Source: Solea solea
Taxonomy: Eukaryota; Chordata; Actinopteri; Pleuronectiformes; Soleidae
Direction: 5' to 3'
Assembly (NCBI RefSeq): GCF_958295425.1
Contig: NC_081136.1
Location: 5,099,811-5,163,810, forward strand
DNA length: 64,000 nucleotides
Shown here: positions 47,660 to 62,869 of the stretch, in pieces
How positions within the stretch are numbered: position 1 is the stretch's first letter
Layout of the letters: each line of letters starts with the position of its first letter
Notes under the pieces: model-generated
Seen by the model: only the letters and a program-made list of their open reading frames with translations
Database searches by the model: none
Told to the model about the DNA's origin: nothing
Position numbers and translations under genes: made by a program

Positions 47660-48357
47660 ATGCAGAGACTATTTCGATTAATGTTTCTTTGATGTTTCAG
47701 CTTCTTAAATGTGAATATTTTTCTGTTTCTTTGCTCCGTACGATAAAGAGTCATTAAAAAATTTTATGGAGATTTGAGAACATCATCATTTTTAGGTTTG
47801 GAAAACACAGACCAACATTTTTCAACATTCTCCGACACTTTATGAACCAGACAAGTCATCGACAGATTGAAATTTATGAAAATAATAGTTAGTTGGAGCT
47901 CCAGTGTCAAACTAATCAAACTAATCCCTTATATGTGCATATAACCGTACATATAAGTACGGTTTCACTTGCACTCGCGCAATAATACATCTGATCTGAT
48001 TTTTCAGCTTCTTTAATGTGAATATTTTCTGGTTTCTTGTCTCCATATGACAAAGAAATCATTCAAACCGAATCATTTTGGTTTGTGGACAAAACAAGAC
48101 ATTTGCGAACATAAATATTACCAAATTTGAAAAAAGAATTGTCAACCTTTTTCAGCATTTTCTGACAGTTTATGCACTAAACTATTAATCGATTATGTTT
48201 TCTCAGCTTCTTAAATGTGAATATTTTCAGGTTCCTTTGCTCCATATAACAAAGAAATCATTAAAACTGAATAGATTTTGTTTGCGCTAACATTTTCTTA
48301 CATTTTCTGGCATTTTATGGACCCAACAAGTACTCGATTAATCGTCAGTTGTAGCCC
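47660..48357. mobile_element. Two hAT-like short elements in tandem (copies 5 and 6)
   Basis: Two consecutive, partly degraded relatives of the same family. Each has CTTCTTAAATGTGAATATTTT or a close variant, then TTTGCTCC(G/A)TA..AAAG and an ATCGATTAAT-like end; the last ends in TCGTCAGTTGTAGCCCTA near 48356. Confidence 0.5.
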
Positions 48358-48359
48358 TA

Positions 48360-49205
48360 AATGCTGATGATGTGAAACAGTTCATCAGGCTGGCTGATTT
48401 ATGCTGCTGTGGAACAACTGATTTATTAATCAGTGACACGTCAATTACAACAAATGCTGCAGCACGAGCGCAGCGTTTCATTAGACGGAAATCGCTGCTG
48501 CGACTCGATAATTCACCCGTTCACGCCGCAGCACAGGGGAGGGAACATTTAGTCGAGTGAATGTGAACAGTGTGCAGCTGTGTGAGGAGTAAAAACACAA
48601 TATTCACTGCTGCTGAAGTGGGTGTTTTTTTTTGTTGTTTGTTTTTTTTAAACCAAACAATCACTGATGAGGTGTTTTTTTTTTTTTCTCTCTCCCCAGT
48701 CCCTCGCCCAGAATTCCCACCGGGACGCAGGCAGCTGACAAGAAGCTACAACAACTACTGCAGTGCTTCATTCACATGCTGCTGCTCTGTTCCTGCAGCT
48801 CCTCATGTTGCCTGTTGCTGCTCCCCAGTAAACCCCTGTGTCCCCTACTGACTCCACCATCTATCATGTGCATCACACCCGCATCAGGTAAACATTTCAG
48901 CCATCGCATGATAGATATTTTGCTGCTGCCTTTTGTGTTTCATGCAGGCGTGCTTTCGGGTTGTCCCTCAAGAATCTCCTTTTTAAACCTGGTACGAATA
49001 TTCACTCGATCTCCAGGATGGCCTGTTTAGATTTGGGTGGTCAGAGGTCAAGGTCACAGCTATTTTCTTTTTTGCAGGCTCACTCGTCATTACTTACAAA
49101 TAAATCTACATCAGCTCAAGTCACATGAGCTCTTCAGATCATGTTTGCTTCTTCATCTTCTTTTCAGACACACTTTTGCTCCTGGAAAGTGAAATTTGTT
49201 GCATT
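48360..49205. other. Gene-poor stretch
   Basis: A CTG/TGC-rich open frame near 48715-48850 is Cys- and Ser-rich by composition only. No splice or domain support. Confidence 0.3.
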
Positions 49206-49208
49206 TCC

Positions 49209-49439
49209 TGCACCAAACCCCATAGAGAAAATCAGCGTTTTTATCTCACAGGGACACAGGAGCTGCTGCAGTTGCCGCTGCCTCGTTTGGTGACTTGTAT
49301 CACTGCGGTAAATCCAAACTATGATTTTCGAAGTCACAAAATAACACATTTGGACTTACCGATGGAGGCAGCAGTGGGTCAACAACTCCTGTGTCCTGTG
49401 ACGTAAAAATCGCTGATTTTCTCTATGGACTCTGGTGCA
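49209..49439. mobile_element. MITE with inverted ends (family member 3)
   Basis: The ends TGCACCAAACCCCATAGAGA and TCTCTATGGACTCTGGTGCA are inverted repeats continuing into AAAATCAGCG/CGCTGATTTT, giving ends of about 30 bp with few mismatches. This is the best preserved member in the window. Confidence 0.75.
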
Positions 49440-49444
49440 GGGAG

Positions 49445-52400
49445 TGAGTGCTTTACAAGGCCACACAAACCCAATTTTCCAAACAGAAAGGTCTGGTGAG
49501 AGATTGAACATATTCATGTGATTTTTGTAGATTTTAGTAAGCGTGTGTTTTATTTATCCATACTGACCCAGTTCTCGGCTAAGGGGGCTCCAGCAGGGGG
49601 CGCACACGGGGCAGTCAGGTCAAATTCTGTGTCACAATTACCCTTCAAAAAAATCTGAATTATTGCTTGGTGTAAGAAACCACATATGATGATTGAATTC
49701 TGTAATATTGGGCTGGAAAAGTCCCCACTAAACTTCCAGAAATGTTCAATGGGAACTTTTGTTTGGGGATTATGAAAATAGTGAGAATTAAATGTAATTT
49801 GTTTTTGCTAATTTAAAGAAACTGTCATATACAAACATAAATATTTAGTTTGTGTCATAATAATACATGCATGAAATATAATGTGGCAGATCTATTAAAA
49901 ATTCACGTTTCTGGAAATCTGATGCCACGTGATGGAGGAGTGCACAGTGCTTGTATGACTAGCATTGATATGCAACTGTATTTGCATCAAATCTGGTTCT
50001 TTTAGCTAAGTATATGCTACAATATTAAGTTCCCAACCTTTCATTTAAAAGAAACGTCCTGTTAATTCAACGTTTTGAAACATAGTGTCAACTGACAGAG
50101 CTGGTCAGCGGCGGCAACGACCGCTGGGCTGTGATTTCTGGGTCTTTGACGTAAGTGAGACATGAAATCACGTGCGTTTGTGTGAGTGTTCACCATATTC
50201 AGCTTAGTCAGATTAAAACAGCCCGAGCACAGTGTTTGCGCTTAACGGCAGCTTCCTCCTCCTCCCCCTCTTCTCCCTTCAGACGTGACCTGATCTCATC
50301 CGATGCCGTCCGACTTCATCTCGTCTCTGCTCGTCTTCGGCGTGAAGTATTTTGTGTCCCGACAAAGCGTCTGACAGTCGGAGCCACATGCAGCTCGCGC
50401 CATGTCATGTGATGATGCGAGACATTTTTTTACACTTTTATTACTGGGAGTCCAAAAAAAACAAACCAGGATTATTGAAAACAAGGATTATTTTCCTTTA
50501 GCTGTGTGTGTTGAACCAGATTAAGAACAAGTATTACTGAAATCTTCTTTTGGACACGTTTAGTCAGTGTCTCTGTTTCTCCTCTTTTATTTATTTAGCG
50601 CCACAAACATCTTGTGCATTATTCATCTTTTTTTTTTTGTTCTTTTTACATAATACATGAATGTTTCATCGGAGAAACATGACCGTCTATTAGACCCTTT
50701 GTCCCAAGGTTCCAGCCTTTCGTCCTTTATGACACGTGATAGTCGAGCTTTACTTACAGCGTCGTCGTAATTTCAGAGCAGTGGCCTCGTTATTAATCTT
50801 AACTGACAAGAAGGAAAACGGATCCTCCTTTATAGTTGAAATTGATCCTCAAAGAAAAAGAAGAAATGCATTGATTTGTGGTTGGGGAAACTTTTAGATC
50901 TGAGATCGTGTGGAAGTGTAGTGGATAAAGCTGAAGTGTGTTCTATTTGGTTATTTTTGTTGCACTTATTTGTGTTATTTGTGTTGTTTTTCTGCCTCTT
51001 TAATGTTTGTTTTCTGTGAAGCAAAACTATCAGATCTGACTGAGGGAGTGTTTGTGTGTGTACAGCTGCAGCGCAGGGGCGGACGGGTGGAATGAAGAAG
51101 CGTTTATCTTGTCATCAAACTGCTAGATCGACCAGAAGTAGAATTTCCTTCTGAAGTTAAATGAATCACTTCCTGTGTGCAGTGCCGGGTGACAGTGTTA
51201 AAACATCAGTATTTCACCAATCCTGTGTAACTCGCCAGCATACAGTGCTTGTCATCTATCTCTTAATGTGCCTGCGTCTTTCTACATGACTCATCATTCA
51301 TTCATTCGTTCATCGTATTTGACTTTAATTAAAGTTATTTTCCACTAAAAATGTGCACTTTCTTGCAACATTAAACTTCTTTAGATCCTGAAAGAACCAA
51401 ATTCTAATTTATTTTCTCTAAAATCACTTCTTTTTTACCTGCAGAATGAAGGAAAAATCATATCGACAAACTTACTCGCAATTCAGGATAAAAAGTGAGG
51501 ATAACTCTGACGTGACCTTTTAAAATCGTCCCACCCTAGTAATGAAAAGTGATAATGAAAACGAAATTATAACCCTTTTATTTTTAGGTGTCATCAGTTT
51601 TTCAGTCCGTTTTATCTTTTTGTTTGTTTTTAATCTAAAGCCAAGCTTTGATGACAACAAGGGGCATTTTGTTACTCTTGAGTCTTGAATCGTGAAAGAT
51701 TTAGCTTCAAACTGAGTGGAATCAAGACACAAAACTCTAAATGCAATGTTATTTATTTGTGAATCATATTGCGTTTTGACTGAAATCACGGGGAATTGTG
51801 AAGTCAGTTGAGTATTTGTACATTGACCTGCCATGACTCTGATCACCAGGGGGTCACGGACAACGGACGGAAATACCCGCACTCGGTATTTCCATCGCAA
51901 CATGCCAGACCTTCATGACCCACGACGGTAAGAAACATGCTCGAGCCATTCATGTGTGTCAAGGAGACGAGCAAAGGCACGCTGTCCTATTTACTGCCCG
52001 TGTGTAACCGCATGCTCCCAAATCCTCAATTCCAGCCGGGCAATAATGACGAAGCCATGTTCTCAGCCTGTTTGAAGTGGAACAGCACCCAGAGGCACCG
52101 TATTGAAACCAGCTCCTATGGGGACGAGCCCCCCCCCCCCCCCCCCCCCCCCCAAAAGGATCCAGGTCAGAAAGATCTCCTTCAAATATTTGAATCGACT
52201 CTGCGAGCTCTGCATCTGTGTTTTAAATCATTAAAAATCAATACAGATCAATAGAGATAAAATTAATCTAGCTTGGCAAAAAAAATTGATTTGGAGGAGG
52301 CCAAAGGAAAGTAGAGTTTACACGACACAATTCATGTGATCGGGAGTCTTGCAGGCTTTGTGGATCCGCCATGCCCTACAGAATCATCCACTAGGGGGAG

Positions 52401-52627
52401 CCACAGACCAGTAGGTCTAGTCTTAACGTTTTGACAGAAAAACAAACGAGAAAAGAAATAATCGCGCAATGAGTTCTTTGGAAAAACACATGGTCTACCT
52501 AGCCCCCTAGTCCCTATTTGCGGCTTTTGTCTGCAAATTGCTTAACTTCACGTCGGACCTGAAAACCGTGTGGTGTGAAAGAGACAAAACATGACAAAGG
52601 CACAAGAGGTTCAAAGCAATACGCAGC
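49445..52627. other. Gene-poor stretch with a long poly-C tract
   Basis: No exon supported. A run of 25 C (52129-52153) is the longest homopolymer of that base in the window. Confidence 0.35.
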
Positions 52628-54200
52628 AAATTTTATTCAGTGCAGAAAAGACAATACAAGGAGTGTTCTTGTGCGTTCTTGCTTCCAGCCACCAAACCCT
52701 TTAAAACCCAACAACACATCACATCATGATTTTTTTTTGTTTTTTTTTTAAGTTTTTTTGTTTTTGTTGTTGTTGTTGAAAATGTCAAAATACACAGAAG
52801 GGGGAATTTGTCGGCTAAATACACACATTTGGATTTCACATGCTTTCCCCCCCCTTCCCCCAAACACCAGGAACACAAACAAAACAAATGTCGGGGAGAG
52901 GTTCACACCAAAACGTGGATTTAAAATCATAGAAACGTAATCCAGCACATTTGTAACAAAGCGTCGATCGTTAACGGTGGAGGAAGTGATGCGGCAATAA
53001 GAGGGTTGGATCGTGAGATGAGGCCCTGTAGAGCTTCCTGATTGGCAGATGCCTCCCTGAAAGGACGGTGGTCACTGATTGGCCGCGCTGCGAGGGGCTA
53101 CATACAATCATATGAAACACAACTTCACGATAATCTCACGCCTCTTTAAACCTCGTGGAAAAAAACTGGCTTTTCTCGGTTGGAGAGCGGCTATCGTAGC
53201 GGCATGCACTGCGTTTACTCTTCACTGCCGTCTTTGACCGATGCACACGACACAAATAAAGGGATGCACAAGAACAGATTATCTAAATATATATATTTTT
53301 TTTTTGTTCTCTTAAAGTATGGCTTTAATGTCATTTCTAAGCTGCAACTCTGGGCCCAAAGTAATCTACCGTACCGCTCACCGCACCAGTTACCTTTACT
53401 GTCAAGTACTTTTCAAGCATAACAACACGTGGATGTGGATAAACAGGAGTATCGGAGGAGATTTTTGTCGGCTAGCGTGACACTGTACAGACGCTGCAGT
53501 GTATACATGGTATGAACAAAAGCTCTTCCATCTTCCCTGACGTAAACACTGGTTTTAAAGGAGGATTTTGCAGCTTTGCTTGCTCCATTCATGAGACAAA
53601 CTTATTTGTACATTATTATTATTGTTGCTGTTGTTGTTGTTGTTGTTCCACCCTTTCTTCGCTCTCATTGTGCTCGCCAAACCCCACGTTCTGTTTTTGC
53701 CTTTGGGGCAGGAAGCGAGAATGAGGTCAAGTTAACAAAAGCTAAGGGAGAACACAGCGTCGGAGAAAGGGAAGATGGAAATGAAGAAAGACCAGTGTTT
53801 GTATGTTGTGTACTGTGTGTTAGTGCGGGGGAGGAATGCCTACTTTTGATTTCAATATGTTGAGCAATCTTATTTGAAACGTCCTCATCAATGCTTGCGT
53901 TTGTTGTATCGTAAAAGGTGGTTTCTCAGAACACGACTGACCAAACGGTTCATCTAACCATCTGCACCATCTACACCTCACTTCCTTGCAACATTAAGCT
54001 TTTTTAGATCCCGAAAGAACCAAATTTGCTCTGACGTTGCTCTGAATTTGGAACACTGAACGCAACACTGTCTTGACAAAACCTTCCATCCTCCTCCTCC
54101 TCTCTCAAAATTATGCGTACATTTCGTCCTCCTTTTTGTGTAAACGTGGCACGAATGTGGCTCTTGACATGGACCGTTTTAGTCAACCTATCACAGATTC
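52628..54200 (-). other. Possible 3' UTR or long non-coding transcript end
   Basis: A minus-strand CTGAATAAAATTTGCTGCG gives a polyadenylation signal at 52632-52637. The sequence upstream of it on that strand has the uneven, low-complexity look of a vertebrate 3' UTR, with a (TTG)n run near 53622-53647 and A/T stretches. No coding exon was found to attach it to. Confidence 0.25.
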
Positions 54201-54204
54201 AATA

Positions 54205-56090
54205 AGCATTAATGAGAAAGTGCCATTTTAGAATGTGAGACCCAACAAATGTGGCTTCCAAATGGCAAGAAATTTAAATACAGCTGTGGAGAATCTTGTG
54301 CTCGGTGACAGACACTCTTAAAGAATCTAAATGAAACGGCTCTAAATTAGTCTGCTCCTCTCGTAGTCTTAGTCTCCCCTCTCTGTCTTCCTAATATTCC
54401 AAGAGCAACTCTCTCGTGCATGTGGTGCGTGAATTGTCAGGCCAATGAAACAAGGTTTTCTGACAGTGTTTCGTGACTGTGCACAGATCCCAAGAGTCTG
54501 GCGTATTCCCCTAAGAATAGGTTTTTCAGGGCCTTCACTCAGAGAAATTGGGCTGTGTGTGTTCAGAACACACACACACACACACCAGTGTTCATAGGTG
54601 TTGATGTGATGGTAACACAAAGAGGGCAGGTACAGTCATGTCCAGTAAAGCTTATCTGTGTTCTCTTCTAACTTGTTAATCCCATCAGCTCAGGCGGTGA
54701 CACATCTGCACTGTGACCGGCCCGCGCGTTCTCTCAAAGCTTTAAAAAAACGCCTGCCAAATCAAATTCACCTAAATCCCCTTCTTATAGAGTGTTCGTC
54801 AGGTAATTATTTGAAAACCATGTCGGATCCTGTTATCGGGGCGGAGAGAAAAGGGAGCCCGATCGGGAACTCGGGTGATGAAACCGTGACGGAGGAGAGC
54901 AGGCTGAGATGGCGACCGCATCGTTATTATTCTTTTTCCCCAAACGTCTCCCGTCCTCTAAATAGAAAAGAGGTTACATTCCAATAATAGGCCTGGTAAT
55001 TAGTGAGATTATTACGATTAAAGCATTGGAGAGTGAGTCTGGGTTTTCGTGTGCTACATATGTACATCGAGGCTAGGGAGCGGGGGTGGGGACATGAATG
55101 GAGAGCAAGTGTGTGTGTGTGTGTGTGTCCTAAATTAATCAGCAATGTTGACTTTTATCTATAATGTTTAATGTGAATTTGCTTCAGAATTGTTGGGAAT
55201 TGGATAACTCGCGTTTCCCAACTGTCACCATCAGGCGATTATCGGCTGCGCTGTGCATTGTTGCTAATTCTCCAGCGACAAAAGCCCTTAAAATTGTATA
55301 TTTTGTTGTGTATATAATTGCATAATTATATACATATGCATATAATTAAATTTTTTGATATATTTATTTTTCCAGAGGTCTCAAACTCACTTAATTATTC
55401 ATAGTTGCATCATAAATGCCTTTTAATATTGTGGACTATTTATCGTTCCATATCAAAACAAACAGTTTTATGTTTAAATTATGTGAAATATCATCATAAA
55501 TATTATTACTTTGATGCCTTGGAGTAGCTATAACGAAAACAGTCCCCCCCCCCAGGCATCAACATAGTATATATTTCTGAATCTGATTCTAATTCTGAAA
55601 AGTTCAGGCTCATTTTGATTCAATTTAGATCGTGAAAAATCGTGAATTGTATCATCGTCGTTGCAAGTAAGACTAGCAACCAACACTTGGATGTGTAGCT
55701 ACTTCCTTTACGACGCTAAAAAGCGTCTCTTTCAATTCATTTGGTAAATAATTCCAGGTAAAAACAGTGGTTCAGTCGGGGGGAAAGCCTGCCCTCTGGT
55801 GGTGGGGAGTAAGAAGTGCAGGCTTGCTCACAGCTCTCCTAATGAAAGAAAACTTTCAATAGGAGTAGCAATAACTCTAGGTATCGACAAAGGGTATCAG
55901 TGTCAATAAAATCTGAATGATACCCAACCCTTTAAACAATTAGCTGCCTTTCATTTTCTCTCCATCTCCGTCCATCAGCTCTTTCTCCTTCCCCCCCCCC
56001 CCCCTTTTCATTCCATCTGTCTGATCCAAAGGTGAAGGAGCTCAGGTTCATTGCTGGCATCTGCTCAGAATCATTATCGAGTGTTTATTT
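54205..56090. other. Gene-poor stretch
   Basis: Contains (CA)n near 54570-54583, (TG)n near 55111-55128 and a C-run near 55991-56003. No gene seen. Confidence 0.35.
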
Positions 56091-56094
56091 AGGG

Positions 56095-56260
56095 GATGCC
56101 GAGGTTTGAGTTACCTTCGCCGGGGGCCCGCCCGAGTAACCCGACACCGGGGCTCGGTGTGCGGAGGCAGCGAGCCGTCGCGGGTCGCGGACAAACGCCG
56201 TTTAAATGCCGTAAATGCTACTTAAAAGAGGGGGGGGCAACGTGACGCCGGTTTTATGGA
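56095..56260. other. CpG-rich patch
   Basis: A short block much richer in CG than its surroundings (GCCGGGGGCCCGCCCGAG, CCGTCGCGGGTCGCGGAC). On the minus strand it has a possible splice donor, GGCGAAG|GTAACT, near 56115. It may be a small CpG island with a first exon. Confidence 0.3.
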
Positions 56261-57912
56261 TGAGCACAGACGTCTTTGTGTCACGGGCCACTGGCCTGTT
56301 GTTGTTGTTGGTTAATGACGGTAAAGTGGCGCCGAGGCAGCAACGCGCACTTTAGTGTCAGTCGAACCGGCATATTTACTATTATTTTTGTATTTACTAG
56401 CTCTATTCAGAGAATGGCTTTTTTGCTCTGTTGTCATGGAGATGCCCCAACTCATCTCTATGACAACCGGGGGGGAAAGTCCCTAAGCTTAAAGATAAAA
56501 TAAGGAAAACAGGAACCAGACCTTGTGTTGTTATCGTAATATTACGTTTAAACACGTGAGATTATTTCGCATCAGTGTTTCAATTATGAACGAGATTAAA
56601 GCACAGCAGGGTTTACGTTACAGCTGAATACATCTATATTGCATGACTGCCCCCACCACCCCATCTAAGTCTGACACTGTTAATAGAACCTCTTAATGTA
56701 GCCTGCATTTCAACATTAAAAAGAAAAACCTTTAAAAGCAGGCCACTGTGATTAGGCAGGAATTATGCTGTATCATTGTAAATTATAAATGTAGTATTAG
56801 TTTTATATCGACTGGTCCAGACTTGGAGACTCTGCGTTTCCTAGCAAACACTCCTGCAGGAGAGTCTACGCACTTTTATTTATCTAAAACTAAAGCCACA
56901 TAGTAATAATGAACGTTGTGTTGTTGGAAACACTAAAGAAAACCAGAGAGACTTTACCGGCGTTGAGTGGGAGTGGATCTTCTCCGTTAAATAACACTCA
57001 AAATGCGATGATTGGTGAGACTCATTTGCTGGTTAATGGGCCCTTTTCTCTGCACAGCAGCCATTTTGACACGGCGGAGCATAAAAATCACACGTGTGAC
57101 CGGTGGCAGTCACAAACTTAGACGAGCTAAATGGAACTCGGCCGCCATTTGGTGTCTTTTGAGCCCAAGAAATGATCCTGTTATGTTTTGTTTTTTTGAA
57201 AAAGATGATCTTTAGCACGTGTGTGTGATATTTTTTATTTTATTTTAGTTTTGCTTTCATGGTTCCTTTTTTTTAGTTATGAATAATCTGGATTTTTATT
57301 ACATAATGTTTTGCATCTGTATTGTTACTGTCTTACTTTTGCGTGTTTATTGTCATTGTTATGTGTCAAAAAATGGCCGCTGTGCTAAATACCTATTCAT
57401 TGCAATTTGAATTAAGACATTGTCTTGGATGTAATGATCTTAAACTTGTTTTCACACCAAACGCAACAAATCACGTCACGTCTCTCGCGTGTAAAAACGT
57501 GGCACGTTCCACTCTTGTAAGTGGAACTGACTAATCTTACATTTAAAAGCAGTAATCCAGATTAGTGTGAACATTTCAGTGTATAGGATCCGATAGGAAG
57601 GTTTCATTTGAAAGGAATGGGGGAAATTTGTCGTTGGTGTGTGTGTGTGTGTGTTTATCTATTCATGCCGGACTGTAAAGCTTGACAAGTGTTGCTACGG
57701 AAACAGGAGACCTTGTGGTCTTCAGAAATAATCAGTGACAAGATTCAGGGCACAAATCATTCTCCGCTTTGGAGAAAACCTAGTTTCCATTCACCGTGTG
57801 TGTGGTGGGGGGGAATTGACATAGCTTCTTCAAATCCTCTGCAAATCTAGTCGAGCTAAAACAAACTGAGAATCATTCATCGTACATCTTTTCAGCCTCT
57901 TCAGATCTAATA

Positions 57913-57973
57913 ATGCGGGCTCGTCTGGAGCCGCCGAGCAAGCGGCTGCTGCTGCTGCTGCTCAGCCGAGCAG
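57913..57973 (+). other. Signal-peptide-like first-exon candidate
   Basis: ATG with A at -3 opens 20 codons reading MRARLEPPSKRLLLLLLSRA, followed by a possible donor GCAG|GTATAT. Basic residues followed by a leucine run resemble a signal peptide, but the leucines come from a (CTG)5 repeat and no partner exon was found. Confidence 0.2.
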
Positions 57974-58129
57974 GTATATGAATATTTGAATGGATTTCCA
58001 CCAGGTCGTCCAGCGCTCATTGATATTAAAGAGCGTCAAGTATCAGTGCGGGGAGAACATGAAGAGATGCATAACCACTCCATGATCACTAATGTGTCAG
58101 TCATCGCCTGTAATTTGCAAGATGAGGGT

Positions 58130-58209
58130 TTGTGTGTGTGTGTGTGTGCATGCGTGTGCAGGCGTGTGCACGCGTGTGCACGCGTGTGCACGCGTGTGCA
58201 CGCGTGTGC
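58130..58209. repeat. TG microsatellite merging into a 10 bp minisatellite
   Basis: (TG)n is followed by about six copies of CGCGTGTGCA-type units. Purine and pyrimidine alternate almost without break for about 80 bp. Confidence 0.95.
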
Positions 58210-58219
58210 CTACTTTCCA

Positions 58220-58980
58220 TCACGTATTGATCTTGCCTGCAGCAAATTGCCTCAGACTGTGCGAGTTAGCAGCCAGTTTCCATGACCACCACCTCCGTCA
58301 CCTGCGAGATCAGGCCCGACAGAGCCTGTGATCCAATATCTGGCCCCACACGGGAGGTGGTTTTACACCTGAGACGGTTCCTCTGTGTAATTTTTCCCCT
58401 CCTCAACGCGGTGAGAGAAAAGAAAAAAAAAAAAAAGAAAGAAAAGAAGTGGAGACTGAGGTGGAGGGGACACAAAAACGAGGCTGGCAACAATAGAGCC
58501 GTGTGCTTTCTGTTCCTGTTCTGTTTCACTGACGTTGAGGGACGTGTGCTTGTTCTGTCAGTTATTTGTCGTCGAGCAGAACTTTCCCCTCTTTTCTTGT
58601 GCGCTGGACGCTGCCTAGTGTGTGTGTGTGTGCAGGGCTCGTGGGGACGAAGGGGGGGCGATCGGGTTTGCACGGTAGGGAGCATTTAGGGACACGCGGG
58701 TGTCATGTCGGGGCAGATGCAAAGTTTAATGAGGTGACGGGAGGTTACAGTATTTCATCATGCTAGATTATAAATTCCAAACCACTACTTTTCCTCTTGT
58801 TTTCCCCTCTTTCTGTGCCCAACATCTCTCATGCAAAAAGGCATTTCATGACACTTTGCATAATATGACAGTAAAACCTGAACTCCACCCCCCCCCCCCC
58901 CGAAAACCACGCTTTCTAATAATTTACTGTATTTCTGTACATCTGCGGATTATTATTATTATTTTTTTGTGTATATCTTT
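58220..58980. other. Non-coding stretch next to the PCP4-like gene
   Basis: No exon supported. Contains a poly-A tract near 58420-58440 and a poly-C tract near 58887-58900. Confidence 0.35.
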
Positions 58981-59032
58981 TTTTTTATTTTATTTTTTTA
59001 TCCAGGTTCTATTTCATTCTCAGTCAGTCACT

Positions 59033-62860
<3,828 letters not shown>

Positions 62861-62869
62861 CTGCGGAGA

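Noticed and set aside
48570..49030. Cys-rich frames that might be a secreted peptide
   Set aside because: The composition comes from TGC/TGT-rich DNA; no start context, splice sites or repeat structure support a gene.
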